A stretch of DNA of 64,000 nt, from the NCBI GenBank assembly GCA_036365145.1, contig JAEOAD010000699.1:9273001-9337000 (forward strand), read 5' to 3'. The DNA is from Orientallactaga sibirica (Eukaryota; Chordata; Mammalia; Rodentia; Dipodidae). Of the stretch, positions 1 through 12,683 are shown one piece after another. The position numbers and the translations under genes were made by a program. Under the pieces are notes generated by a model. The model was not told the origin of the DNA. It did no database searches and worked only from the letters and a program-made list of their open reading frames with translations. The stretch's first letter is position 1, and each line of letters begins with the position of its first letter.

Positions 1-2854
1 CGTTGGTAAATAGATAACACATGGGGGCCTTTATGAGAGAGACATCATGAATAATGAGATGATGAGGCCCAGCATACAGCTTCGAGTTTTGAACATATCA
101 CTCTTAAGCATTGGCTATTCTCATTGTTATTGTTTATTAAGGTTTGACATGAGCTTCTATTAATGGTATTAAATAGCACTTTACAGTGCTGCACAATGTC
201 AGAGATTCTCATGTGTCTCAGATATTTCATAACTGGCAGGAAGCAAAGGAATCAACCTTGCCTTGTGCATTCCTGTTCTGAGACCTGAGAGAACTGAGGG
301 AGGGATTACTGCCAGTGTCTTACTGGAATTTTCCAGTAGGTGGCACCAGTCACCCCCTTCCCATCACCAAACACTTTGAAAGGCACACATGAATCCAGAC
401 TTATATGCATCCACATGAAAGATATGCACTGCTTTAAGTGTCCAGTTGACCACATCTTCCCCTCTTCCCCAACATCCCTTTAATTACATGAAGTAAAAAT
501 TTGTTCTAGAACATTCTCAGCATAAGTCAATATGAGTGTATACTAAATGTGCTTTTTTTTTCCCCAAGGAGAAAATGTAAAGAAAACAACAAAGGCATTA
601 TGAAAATTATAAAATTTAGTGAAAATAACAAACGTAAGCATTCCTTAACCACTCTTATTAACCAGGTTTTATTTCTTCTAAGAAAAGTGACTGTTTGGGG
701 GGAAATTCTGAAAGGAAAGAGAATACTTGCACAGGAGTTCAATTCCTTACTCTACTGAGTACATAGTGGATATAAATGATCCTCGCCCTTTGAAAGAAGA
801 GAATAAGCATATGGGAACTCAGTCTGCACATGATGACAAAACCTAATTCTAGATGAGACGCACTATTTATAGACCAGCAATAATCTTGCCATTTTACACA
901 TCTGAGAAAACCCTGGAAATAAACAAAGGTTAATTATATAGCATAATAATGTCACTTTGAATAAATGCTGAAGCCGCAGCTATAGTTCTCAGAAGGAGAG
1001 CACTGCTTTTCATAGGGGGGTGTTGAAGGTGTGGAACCTAATTTGAACTTCAAGGTTAACCAGAGGTGCCCCCACTGAAAACATGGCACTGGCCTCTCGA
1101 TTGCTAGATCTCCCTGGTCAGAAACATCATAAAAATGTCTCCAATATTGACACACAAGGAAGAGCCAGGTGGGTAAGGGGAGGGCAGGACAGGGACAGGG
1201 AGAGCTCTCCGAGGAAAGCACCCTGTGTCTAGTCTTCACACCCACTCCTTCTGTGTCCTTCGCTGGCTGAGAGGTTCCTGGCTCATAGGACACAATTTGA
1301 AAGGTGCCTGGGTATTTTTCCTCTGGGGCTTTGACTCTCTCTTCCTGGAGTCCTATTACACACGATGTGAGCACTCCTTGATCAAGGGCCTCTGAGGTCC
1401 TGTTACCCACACAAAGCAATCTGGGGAAAATCTGCTCTCACAGAAGAATCAGGGGGAAAGTCATAACATTTTAAAATATTTTTGAAATCAAAATTCTTTA
1501 CAGCTCCTTCCTGTATAGGATTGGGCAGGCTCACTTCCTCTAGTACTTGACATTTACGTGAAATGTCAGACCCAGGGTGTTAGAAAATCCACATTAAAAG
1601 TTGAAGGAAAGCCTTCCCACAAAGCAGTATCAGTATCAGTATCAGGAAGACACATTAGACAGACTGCACATGTGAAAACAGGAGGCTCCATGTGACAGCC
1701 CGGGGCTTCTCAGAAGCACCAGGATGGCCAGCTCCTCATTGTCCCACTCAGAACCAGCTCTGGGGAAAGAAAGAAGCTGCTCCATAAGTGATAAGTGGGG
1801 CATAGATTTACTGCAAAGGTCCCTGGAGCTGGTCAGGAATACATAGCTTTCATTAAGCACTCTATCTTGCCACCACCCTCTTGCAACACAACAAAGCTCC
1901 AGGCAACAGGAAGCCCTGGGCTTTGGAGAAATATCCTGTTCCCTTTTGGGAAGTTCAGCTTGGGATTTCTCCTGGGAGCCTGCCTGCTTGCTACACACTG
2001 GGGAAGACATGTTTGACAGTGGCCTTGACAAAGACACTGTCCTCAAGTCCTCAAGTGTTTTTTCCAGGCTGTTTGCACACAGCGTCCCCTATTGTCAGGC
2101 ACAGGCACTATTTACTGCTCAGGACTTTCACAATATAGGGGTTGGGTCAGCAGGGGCAGCAGACTGGGCAGAAGCTCCAGTCCATTAGCAATGTCTTCTT
2201 AATCCCTTCCTGCCTCAGGTCTCCTTTCTCCTCCTGCTCTGATCAGGGCTCTCCATATAGTTCTCTCTTCCTCCTTTTATGGAGGAGAATGAGAGCAGCC
2301 AGGCATAAATGCAGAACCTGTGTTTATCTCAGCCAAAGGAAGACAAACTCTAAGCAAATTCTTCTCATACTGAAGGAAAACATTTCTTATATGAGTTTTC
2401 ATTATAGCTCTTATTACATGTAGGAATAAACATGGTTTACTATTGAGCTACTGCAATGCCTTTGATCTTGTTTTTGAAAGAAACAAGTTGGGGAAAGCTA
2501 CAAAGCTCCCTCCCTTCCAAATCAGCTTTATGGGATTGATTTACTGTATTTCCATCCACTATACTCTTTTTAGGAATTCTCATATCACTCCACTTGCATA
2601 CAGTGATTCTTCAGAATGGGAGGGTCCTGGGTAAGCCATGGAAGGCTGGATTTCAGATTATTGTCCTGCATGGCCGAGGATTTCCATTGCTCATGTCCAT
2701 GGTGAGCAGTGCTAGTCCAGGAGACAGCTGTCCCAGAGGAAGAGTACACTCTGGGGTCACAGAATGGAGAAGAGCACATAGACATATACATGATATAAAT
2801 GTAAATGTAGGTGTAGATATAGAAATATATAGCTATAGATGGTTATATATACAT

Positions 2855-2896
<42 letters not shown>

Positions 2897-4275
2897 TGCC
2901 AAGCAAGCTCTGGGTCCAACCTGTCCAAGGTCAGAATCACAAGGCAAAGGTATCATCTTCTTCCATTTAAACATCCTGATCCCTTTGGCTTAGAAGATGC
3001 TGGCAACTCAAGAGGCTGACAGGAGTTTGGCAGAGAGACAGACATTTGGGGCTCCTCCTCCCAGGTAAGAGACTCTGACCACCCCTACCATCAGCACACA
3101 GCTTTGCAGCAATTCCAGTATGACACTCGGAATGAGACAATTTTTGGCAGCAGGAGAAGGAAGCATCATTATCCTGACATGCTGTAGAAATCAAAGGTCT
3201 CTGTTTTGATGGCCATTGTCCCAAACTGCTCAAGGCCTGTCATCGCGCCTTCTCAGGCATCACAATGTCTTGCTCATGCAGTAGCTGGGCTGCTCCCTTC
3301 ATGCCGATGCTGGATGAGGAACTTTCGGCTCTGTAATGTTCTCCATGTTACACAAATGTTTGGACTGCCATGCCAACCCATTCTAACACTTCCTCTACTT
3401 TCTCATCATAACCTGTATCCAAAACAGGTTGACACTTGTCTGGAAAGCAAAGACAAGTATCAGCCCCTTTGTATCAGAGCTCTTCATGAGCCCACATTAA
3501 ACAGATGGCAGCAGTTGCTCAAGCTTGTCGAGGTGTGTGATGACTTATGAAGCATGGATTAGGGTCATGACATCTGACAACTATTGCACACATGGTCCAG
3601 AAGTGCCTCTTCTCAGGAAACACAGCCTGGTCTCCTGAGGAAGCGTCTTCCTAAGTGCAGGGTGTGGTTGCACTGCCTTCAAGCCTGGCTCTGAGCCTTG
3701 TGATGCAGCATAGAGATAGGACAGGGCAAACCCTAACCCTCATCAACAGCTGAACACCAATGTCCCTCTGCCAAGTGTAGAATGTCCCCAAACTGTCTTC
3801 TGCTAATATCAAAGTGTCTTTCTATGTGCACATGCCCCAGAAAAGTCACTTATAATTTGGCATTGTCCTTTCCTGAGACTCATGTGCTCAAATAATAAAC
3901 TGTCCAATCCTTTCTATGGCTTGGATAAAGTGGTCACACTACCCTGAGCCTAGGTTACACCTGTTCTTAACTGTCAAGAGCAGCACAGAGTTGGCCTTGG
4001 GCAGTAATGGGAGACTCAGGCAGTGATGATGGGCCACGCACTAACAGGAATGGGATTTTGGAATACTTGCCCCATGAACTAAGATCTCTATATGATGAAA
4101 TCTAACCAAGTAGAATTGTAAAGACTCAATTCAATATAACCCAGCAAATGGCTATTTGTAGATCTCTGTACTAAACGTGGCACAGCTGACAAGCATAGGA
4201 CAAGAAAAATATCCCCTACTTTCACAGTTTTTCATAAGATGGCATGTGACAAGGAAAGGATAAAATTATCAGATT
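1..4275. other. Intron 4 (distal), no gene or recognised repeat except one (GT)n
   Basis: TMEM182 exon 5 was looked for here on the minus strand and not found. Open frames up to 155 codons exist (952-1419 minus, 2594-3019 plus) but have no recognisable domain, start context or coding signature. Some stretches may be worn LTRs, but I cannot name them. Confidence 0.6.
2857..2894. repeat. (GT)n microsatellite
   Basis: About 19 uninterrupted GT units after an AT/ACAT-rich lead. Confidence 0.95.
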
Positions 4276-4560
4276 GTTGGAATGGAGAGATGTCTCAGTT
4301 GATTAAGTGTGCTTTCTGTACAGGCTTGAGGACCAAATGGGGCCCAAGACCCCAGTCCCATGGAAGCCAAGAATTATTGGAGCTTTGCAAATTCCTTAAT
4401 CAGTGAAGAGACTGGCTCAAAACGAAGACCCCCTCAGAAGAGTGATGGCATGGGGCACCTGACCTGATCTTTCCACTTTGGCTATTGTTAGTGAGCACCC
4501 CCACATGCACTACAAACACAATAACAACACACACACAACTTTACAAAAACATTTGTAAGA
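4276..4560 (+). mobile_element. B4-type (ID-B1 composite) SINE, worn
   Basis: gaatggagagatgtctcagt head, a diverged middle, and gagcacccccacatgcac plus CA-rich end. Confidence 0.5.
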
Positions 4561-4667
4561 TTTTATACATTCTGCTGAGAATAAATGCTCAAGGTTAAGG
4601 ATGGTAATTGGCTACATAACTGCTTTGTAAGATGGTACTTCATGAAAAAAAATACTAGTAGATAGTT

Positions 4668-5033
4668 GTAGTAGTTTGAATATATGTTCCCCAACATATG
4701 CAGTGTTTTATTAATTTATAGTTTGCATCTGCAGCCACCTTGTTGGAGGCAATGTCATTTTTGGGCAGATCTTAAGGTGGGGTAGTGGGTTTGAGATTTC
4801 AATCTAAAGATATGCAAAGTGTGCCTAGCTGGAATTCCTGAGGTATGCTGTGCTGTGTGCCTTTTGGCTTGTGGTTTTGCTCTCTGTGTTTGGTCCTGTG
4901 AAAGCAGCTTCTTCTGCCATTATGGAATTTCCCCTGGATCTTTAAGTTTCAATAAATAATATCCCTTCCTCCATAACTGTGCCTTGTCTGTAAGTTCATC
5001 TCAGTGAACCTGAACCTGTCTGCTATAATAGTC
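4668..5033 (+). mobile_element. MaLR-type LTR
   Basis: It begins tgtagtagtttgaatatatg and continues through a Cys/Trp-free CT-rich middle to gccattatggaatttcccc, a polyadenylation-like tcaataaataat, and an end near ctgctataata. This layout (tagtttgaatgt ... ccataataaa ... ctaata) is that of MaLR/ERVL LTRs. Left of it, 4560-4667 is AT-rich and unassigned. Confidence 0.5.
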
Positions 5034-5892
5034 ATCTTTAGTTGAATTTGCATATATGACTCTCCCTGTCTCGAATGATAAAAAAAATGGTAATATTTTA
5101 TTTCATGCAGCAATCTCTTACTCTTTCCACAAAATAATCATAAACTCTCTTTATATCTATATCTAATCTTTATCTACACAGACATAACTCTATATATGTG
5201 ACATCAAGGAAATTACAAGTCAAATATATAGAAGTGTTCTAATAATCATGTACTTTAGTGGCTTTCAGATGGACTCCCAGAATACCCTGTGGCATTTTTT
5301 ATAAAGTGCCAAGAAGGGCATTTTCCCAACTCCTTACCACACACAGAATGAGATTCATGAACCAAAAATTCCACTGGCCACATGCATATGATTATATGAG
5401 TACATATCAAATACTTTAACTTCCTACTGAGTACTTACCTAAATATAATTTTTTGAAAATACTACTCTTATGTGCAAATTATGAATGAAAAAAATGAGCA
5501 ATTATTTTTTAAAGTACTAAACACATACACATGCAATTATCAAACCAGAACAAACACAGGATCACAATTCTTCTAAATTTACAAGTCTTGCCATCCACAG
5601 TGTTAGTAGTAACTAATGCTATTATATACTCCCTTTATTAATGAAGTAAGATTTAAAAGGAAAGCTAGGCCAGAGAAGAAGCTGACAGCTCTTCTTTCTG
5701 GAAAGACCATAGAAAACCATGCACCTCAGAACATTGAAGGAGACAAGGGTAGAATGTGGTTTAGGGGAGAAAAACTGTTTGACAAAGAAGACACTAAGGT
5801 ATACAGTCACATATGCTTATGGAGTTTTAGATTAAATCTGAGAAATTATAAATGAGAAGCTCAGTGAAAGGAACCAACATAAAAACCAGCGA

Positions 5893-6112
5893 CTGGACTG
5901 GAAAGATGGCTTAGCCATTAAGTGCTTACCTGTGAAGCCTAAAGACCCTGGTTCAAGGCTTGATTCCCAGGACCCATGTGAGCCAGATGCACAAGGTGAC
6001 ACATGCATCTGGAGTTCATTTGCAGTGACTGGAGGCCCTGGTGTGCCCATTCTCTCTCTGTCTCTTTCTCTCTCTCTCATAAATAAATAATTTAATTAAT
6101 TAATTAATTAAA
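5893..6112 (+). mobile_element. tRNA-derived SINE
   Basis: Full-length: ctggaaagatggcttagcca head, ggttcaaggcttgattccc B-box area, catctggagttcatttgcag body, (CT)n and an AT-rich tail. It lies about 140 bp beyond the TMEM182 exon 4 donor, inside intron 4. Confidence 0.85.
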
Positions 6113-6250
6113 ATATTTTTTAAAAGACCAGAGATTGTGTGATTCCATTTATAGTAGAAGTCTAAAGTCTAGACCTACATCTAGAAATGAAAATGGTGAA
6201 GATACAGGGTACAACCATGGCTAGAAATCACCCGTTGGTACCACACCTAC

Positions 6251-6388
6251 CTGCAGCAATATAGGAGCCTCCTCCAGCTTTATAAAGAACGTGACTGGCA
6301 AAGGGGGCTGCACAGATGATCAGAAAGCTTGCGGTCACAGCAGCGACTACACCCAGTAGCATCAGGACTGCCCAGAAACCACGGTAAA
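6251..6388 (-). CDS. TMEM182: TMEM182 coding exon 4 (residues 111-156, second transmembrane helix)
   Basis: 138 bp, phase 1 in and phase 1 out. The acceptor is gtgtttccag (6398-6389) and the donor is gtaggt (6250-6245). Joined to exon 3 it gives [20 protein letters not shown], then [20 protein letters not shown], then GGGSYIAA with the first base of the next codon. Residues 116-137 form TM2, and [10 protein letters not shown] is the short turn before TM3. Exon 5 should begin with the rest of a Gly codon but lies past the left edge of the window. Confidence 0.95.
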
Positions 6389-7803
6389 CTGGAAACACAG
6401 AAAAAAAAGAAGGAAAGAAAAACACACTTAGATAGTGGACACTATACATTGTCACACGGTGAATTTTATTGAGCCTCCTTATTGTAATTTCATTCAGAGC
6501 ACTGCAGAGCTAGATCACAGACAGTGGATCTGGAATTAGTTTAGAAAGGAGTTCTGACCAAGTGACCAGGGCTCAGTCATTTCCATGGAATGACCTTCAA
6601 TTAATTTTCATGCTTAGTGTCTGCACCATAAACACTCTTAATATTGTGGGGACTTATTTCTCTGACCGTATTTTCCAGTTTAGAACTGGGGATAACCAAA
6701 ATTCTATACAGCAGGTCACATATAAATCTTTCACATCAAATGGGTAAAGAAAAGAAAGATAGTCCCTTGACTTATAAATACAGCCTTAAATATTCTGCAA
6801 AGATGGCATTTGTACAGTAGTAAACCTTGGAAATCTAATAATAATTACCCAACCCCTAACCATAAAGCCCACTTTTGTTTAAAGCATGGCTTAATTGGAA
6901 AATATTGTGAGATAATAAAAGTTATACCATTAAGAAAAGTTTGTACAGATTTGCTGTCTAAGCAAATGTGAAATTTTATATCAGATATGCTTGAGGAATA
7001 CAACTTCTTATTAGTTTTTATATTGTGAGAGTGTCAAAATGAGTTCAGGAGGCCCACTCAAGGACAAATAAGGCTGAGTTAATGGATACAGCTGGTGATA
7101 AATGGATTGTTGGTCTGGCGATTTATAGTAATCAAATGAAAAGGAACTCTAATGATCATTTTTGAGCTGGATAATTACCAATCTATTAAACAAATTCATC
7201 ATTTCCCTAAGGCTAAAATACTAAAATGAGTTTTTGTTGGTGTAAATGGGGGAAGCTCATTGAAATATATTAGTCAAATTATCATTTTTAAAGAAAATAT
7301 AGAAAGAACCTTTATTGTGAAACAAAAAATATTTTTCATGTTAACCACGTATACAAAGAAGAAAAATATCAAATAACTGCAATCTTAGGAAAAAGTGGAT
7401 GGGAAGGTAAAATTTTGAGAAGAGACGCCATCTCAGAAAAAAAGAAAAGAAGAAAGAAAATTTTCAGCTTTGGCTATCTAAGTTTTGAAGACAGGAGTCA
7501 AAGATCAGTTTTTACGTTACTATGCCAATGCTAACCATGACTCTCAGGTGTGTTGTATTGTAAGTGTCCTGAAGATATGTTCAGGTTGGCAAGTAGAAGA
7601 GCAGTAAAGAAATACAAGTGGACCTCGATGCATCGGTTCTGTATCTAAAGATTTAATGAGCCTCACATACGAAATATTTGAAAAACATTATATCTTTAAT
7701 GAATATATTTATATACATACATACATAAATACATACATATGCATATATATACTATTTTTATCTTCATACACTAAACAATGTAGGAAATAGCATTTATAAC
7801 CTG
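6389..7803. other. Intron 3 start-side (left end), AT-rich, nothing recognised
   Basis: Apart from a (TACA)n-like stretch near 7710-7760, no repeat family or reading frame with homology is visible. Confidence 0.6.
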
Positions 7804-8170
7804 TTATGTATTTTTTTTTTTGTTTATTTTAATTTTACATTCATGTTGGTGCCTTCGGTAGCCTCCTCCCTGACCTCCCCCCTCTGAAGGACCCTCCTCA
7901 TTGGGGAATGTGGGTCGTGCATTATGGGGTAGCCAACAGTTATGGGGGAAAGGCAAAGTCTCTGTACATAATGACCCAACTTGTAGCTCTAACACTCTTT
8001 CTGCCCCCTCTTCTGCAAATTTCCCTCAGCCATGTTGGGTTCATTTTAGGTCTACTTCAGTGATAAGGTCTTGGGAGCCTCTGTGTCTCTGGATCTCTGG
8101 TTTGGTAGGAGTTGAGTGTTCTCTGTGTCTATTTCCTTCAGCCTTGTGCTGGTGTCAGGTTCACCAAGTT
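7804..8170 (-). mobile_element. Young-type L1 3' end
   Basis: Minus orientation. The poly(A)-side part is tttattttaattttacattcatg. It shares cattccccaatgagg, agagggggcagaaagag and aacccaacatggctgagg (minus reading) with the copies at 20.5, 26.1 and 46.5 kb. Confidence 0.7.
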
Positions 8171-8179
8171 TAGAGTAGA

Positions 8180-8445
8180 ACTATCATGGATGGCAGGAAA
8201 GGTATGGTTGCAGGAACAGGAAGCAGGTTAATCAAAGTGCAGTGCAATCAGAAGTAGAAAATAAACAAAAAGTTTGATCAGGAAGTGTTAAAACCTCAAA
8301 GCCATACTTAGTTAACACAGGTCCTAAAGCAGGTCTACACGTCCTAGAATTGCTTCAACCTTCCCAAACAATGTCACCAGCTGGTGACCAAAAGTTCAAA
8401 CATGTAAGCTTATGGGGGACATTTTGCATTCAAGCCACCACAGAT
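8180..8445 (-). mobile_element. MaLR-type LTR, partial
   Basis: Minus orientation, ending in tttgcattcaagccaccaca, the reverse complement of the usual tgtggtggtttgaatg start. It shares this end with 24241-24835 and 49000-49068. The other end is worn, and it abuts an L1 3' end. Confidence 0.4.
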
Positions 8446-10200
8446 GACCAACTGTATTAATCTCTATTTTAAGTGTGGAAAATGAGAGGCTATGGGCCAA
8501 ATATTTGCCATCCCCATCCTATCAGAATATACTAGATAATAGATGAATCTTGCATTCTTTTTATTTTCATTTACTTCATTTACAGAAAGGTTAGAGTTGT
8601 CTTCCTTGTGCAGGTCCTAGGCCAAGAATTTGAGATAAGAAGTCCATGCTGTCAGTCTCCATCACAACTAAAACGGGATAAGGCTGACAACTATGTGAGG
8701 CCTTGGAAAAGTAAATAATAGCAAGTGGATTATGGAAGCAACTCAATCCTTAAAGAAAGGTCAACTTGGCTGAAAAGAGTTTTCTATTTTATTTTGGTTT
8801 TGGTTTTCTCTTTTATTTTCTTACTGGACTTAACCTAATGACAAGCCAAGTTAGGAGCTATATAAATGGTACAAACAGCAAAATCTACTAGTTACTTCCA
8901 TCATTCTGATTAGAGCTCCAGGAAAGGGGACCTTGGAGATAGAGTGGTTGAACTCCTCATGTTTATTTTTCTTCTTTTTTTCCTCCTAGTCCTTTTCATC
9001 TGTGTCTCTGCCCTGCTAATTCTAGTGGAGACTTGGACATAGATGATCCAAAAGACGGCCCAACTTTTGGGTGAAGGAGTCAGGAAAAGGGGGTTTTGTT
9101 GTACAAACAGTGGGGGAAGCTCTGTAAAATATTTTCTCTTGTCCCTTGTTTTGCCCCATGGAATAATTATCTGGAACTGTGCCAGAGCATAGGACAAAAC
9201 TCAAAAGAGCATTTAATCTTTCTAGGCAAAGAAACTGAGAGAGGCCCTAGGAGCAAGAAGGAGTGAAAGAAACTGCACAGAGAACCTGGAAAAGAAAGTG
9301 AAATTCTGTGATTAAGTCTACAAACATCAAGATCACTTTCAAACAGCATAGAAGATGCCTATGCACAGAAGATATCCAAGGAAGGATAGCAGTCTTTGGA
9401 GACCAAATTACACTGAAAGAGCCATCCAAGCACCAGAGCACTTCCTGAGAGAGGAACACCCAGGTACAGGGACCCAAGAGCCAAGTTCTGTCTCTGAAAG
9501 TTGATTGACACAGACACTGACACCACAAAAGAAAAGACTGATGGCCTGCTAAAACAATAATGGATCAAACTCTCCAGAGGCTTTTAACAGTATGAAAATT
9601 CTAAAAAGGGAACATTCTAAAGGTTTAGACTATCACTTAAAAATTACTTGATAAATCAGGGTCATGAAAATCGAGTTAGTTCTCAAGGGAACAGGCAACC
9701 AGCACATGACAACCCCAAATGACTCATACTGGGAATTATCTATGCCCTGAGGTGAATGCTGTTGAAATGCATAGAGAGAAACAAAGTCTATAACAAAAGA
9801 AATGTTAAATTTCTGGAATTGGAAGAGAGAATATCTAAAAACTAAAAATCCATGTGATGGGCTTTAAAATAGACAGAGAGGAGAAAGGAAAGTGTAGTTT
9901 TATGATGGAGCCATAGAAATGTTCTAACATGAAGAAGAGCAAGGAAAAAACCATTGAGAGAAATGGAAACAATTGTGTGACAATTTCAAAGGTTCTCATT
10001 TTTATGTCCTTGGAATCTCTAAAGCAGAGGTCTGAGATAATGGTGTAGGACAAATATTCATAAAAGAAAAGCCTGAGAACTCTCCAAATTTGGTGAAAGG
10101 TAAACTTATAGGTATAAGAAACTCCAAATATTATAAGACCAAAGAAACTCTCTCAGACACAAACATAAAAACTGAAGAGTATAGAAATCAATCAGAATGA

Positions 10201-10219
10201 GTGTGTGTGTGTGTGTGTA
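10201..10219. repeat. (GT)n microsatellite, short
   Basis: About 9 GT units inside old L1-like sequence. Confidence 0.9.
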
Positions 10220-10300
10220 TCCTAGACAAGGAAGTCACAATCCCAATGACTGCAAATTTCTTATCAAGAAAAAAATGGAAACTGAAAACAACAGAACAAG

Positions 10301-10524
10301 GCTGGAGGGACAGTTTAGCAGTAAAGGTGCTTGCCTGTGAAGCCTAAGGGCCTAGGTTCAATTCCCCATTACCAAAGTAAACCAGATGCACAAGGTGGAA
10401 CATGCATATGGAGTTGATTTGCACTGGCTGGAGGCCCTGGCATGTCCAATCTCTCTCTATCTCCTTCTTTCTCTCTCTGTCTCTCTCAAATAAATAAATA
10501 CAAATAAATAAATAATATTTAAAG
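10301..10524 (+). mobile_element. tRNA-derived SINE with 16-bp target-site duplication
   Basis: gctggagggacagtttagca head, ggttcaattcc B box, (AAATA)n tail. The flanks gaaaacaacagaacaa (left) and gaaaacaatagaacaa (right, near 10524-10539) differ by one base. It interrupts an older L1-like sequence. Confidence 0.85.
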
Positions 10525-11182
10525 AAAACAATAGAACAACATTTTTCAGGTGCCAGATACCCACCAACTTAAACTTCTGTATCTGATACAAATTAAGAAA
10601 ATAAAGATGAGATAAAGCTGTTTGTGAAAGAAGGCAGAATTTGTCTCAGCAAATCTGCTCTATAAAAATTATTGAAGAAAGTTTCTTTTATTCATATGAA
10701 AGGAATACAGTTCTAGAGCATATTGAAAATCTCAGAAAGAGGAGAAAAAAGGAAAATGGTTTACATCTATGAATACAGAAGTCAATCATGTTCTTAATTT
10801 CTTTAAAATACATTTTTGGTATTGAAATTATATATTATATTAACATACTGCATATACTTATATTTAAATACAATTGGTAGGAAACAGTAGAAAAGTGTAG
10901 ATTTTGGAATTGGTACCCTGCATGTTCACCACAGCTTTCTGAAACTGTCTCTTGTTCTGTGAAACCCAGATATTTCTATGGCTCCACTCAAGCTCCTGGA
11001 AGATCATATGACAATGTGTGGCATATATAATAAGGCAGGGTCTTGAACATATTCTGTTCATGACTCTTTATAGCCTAAGAAATTTTTACACAAGCTTGAG
11101 TAATAGATATAAAATAGATATACAAATCAAACATGCACTACTAATAAATCATAAGTAGCTTATTTTAAACAATTCTTTGGAA

Positions 11183-11392
11183 CTTCGGGATGTATCTCAG
11201 TTATTAGAGAGTGCTTTCTTTGTAGGCACAAAGCCCTAAGTTCAGTTCCAAGAACCACATAAACTAGGTGCCCACTGTGCATTGCATGTCTATAATTGTA
11301 GCACTTGGGAAGCAGAAGGATCCACAGCTCAAGGCTACTGAGTTTGACTCCAGACTGAACTAAATGAGACTTTGCTTCAAAAAATAAAATAG

Positions 11393-11395
<3 letters not shown>
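11183..11395 (+). mobile_element. B4-type SINE followed by (TA)n
   Basis: cgggatgtatctcagttatt, agccctaagttcagttccaa (tRNA-like part), then gcacttgggaagcagaagga (B1-like part) and an A-rich tail that runs into a TA microsatellite. Confidence 0.65.

Positions 11396-11439
<44 letters not shown>
11396..11439. repeat. (TA)n microsatellite
   Basis: About 22 pure TA units grown from the tail of the B4-type SINE at 11183. Confidence 0.95.
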
Positions 11440-11441
<2 letters not shown>

Positions 11442-11899
11442 CTGTTTTATCATCTATTAAAAATAAATGCATATTTGCATACTAATGAGATGGATGTGCT
11501 TTTATGTTTTTATGTAAAGAACTAACCCTTGGCTGAATATTTAGTACTGCAATATTAGAGCATTCTCAACATTTTTCAGAGTTGATCAATATTTTGATTT
11601 CATAATTGTCAATGCTGAGAATGCCACTTTGCAAAAACATGTAATACAAAATGACAGAAATATGTTTAGGGACATTGCAGAAATTATTTGTAATTCTTAT
11701 CTAACCTCAAGCCAAAATTAATTTAACATTTTTTCTTTATAAAATTCAAGTCAACAACAACTCAAGTATTAATTTTTAAAATCAAACTTTCTACCACAAT
11801 ACAAGTACAACATCTACGGATTTGATATATTCTGAAGCACAATGGAAGGAAAATATTGAATCTTTGTTTTCTGTAATTAAATCATCATGTCTCTGTAAG

Positions 11900-12640
11900 T
11901 GTAGAAAACTTTTATATACATTGTAAACACTGCGATTCATAATGTTCAGTTGCCTCAAATCTGGGCCGAGGTGTGTCGAGCAGCATACATTGATTGCATT
12001 GATGTTACAAAGGCAGACATGATGGCATATACAATGCAAAGTTCAGATGCGTGTCAGAACCAGAGCTTCAGTGAGGTCATGAATGCAACATGGGCGAGCA
12101 CTGTCAGAAAAATATTGGCTCTTTACGTTCTGAATTTTAAAATAATTTTTGGTTGTTACATATTTAGAAGCATGACTGTTGCCAAATTTTGTGCAACTCC
12201 CAGGTTCAGTTACAATAATCCTGATCAACATTTAAGAAGCTGGGTAATAAGGGATCAATGAATAGCATTCATTTTGTGCTTTGAATTTATGGCTGCTCTT
12301 GTTAAAATTTTCATCTCTTTGTAGTGGTTGGCTTGAGTTCAGCAATAGGAAAATGAATTATTTTCCTAAGAAAGCCTTGTACCCTGTTTTCTTGCACCCT
12401 TGAGGCTGGAAAACCTCTTTAGCTTAAGATGTGCTATGACAGTTGCATCTAGGCAAGTGCTTATCGAGTTCCAGAAATGTTGAAGAATGGGGCTAGGGTT
12501 TGGTCTAAGCACAGGTAGTGTATAAATGGTTCAGTCAGAGGTTATTTTCCTGATCAGATTACAGTCTTCCCTTTACAGTATCACTTTCACTAGCTAGATA
12601 TTTTGTGACTTCATTATAGTAGATCTAGATTAAACATCCG
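11900..12640. other. Intron 3 segment, unassigned, locally CpG-bearing
   Basis: Around 11960-12130 several CpGs (gccgag, gtcgag, atgcgt, ggcgag, tacgtt) occur in otherwise AT-rich DNA. A 103-codon frame at 11950-12261 has no recognisable homology. It could be a conserved non-coding element or a worn LTR. Confidence 0.3.
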
Positions 12641-12645
12641 GAGCC

Positions 12646-12648
<3 letters not shown>

Positions 12649-12681
<33 letters not shown>
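12649..12681. repeat. (TG)n microsatellite
   Basis: About 16 uninterrupted units. Confidence 0.95.

Positions 12682-12683
<2 letters not shown>

Larger units (their letters stand above)
9560..10840 (+). mobile_element. Old L1/HAL1-like 5' portion, split by a SINE
   Basis: AT-rich, A-strand-biased sequence with a block after the SINE (caggtgccagatacccacca ... agcaaatctgctctataaaaat ... agaaagtttcttt) resembling the ORF1-proximal part of old L1 or HAL1. No open frame. Assigned by consensus style only. Confidence 0.45.

Noticed and set aside
952..1419. 155-codon open frame, minus strand
   Set aside because: No recognisable motif and composition like the surrounding DNA. Not TMEM182 exon 5: it lacks the expected hydrophobic helices.
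2594..3019. 141-codon open frame, plus strand
   Set aside because: It runs through a (GT)n microsatellite, giving an artificial (CV)n stretch. No homology seen.
3729..3742. aaaccctaaccctc as an interstitial telomere repeat
   Set aside because: Only about two units; not a telomeric array.
1..6250. TMEM182 exon 5
   Set aside because: The C-terminal ~73 residues would give a long hydrophobic frame on the minus strand. None is present, so the exon must lie outside the window.
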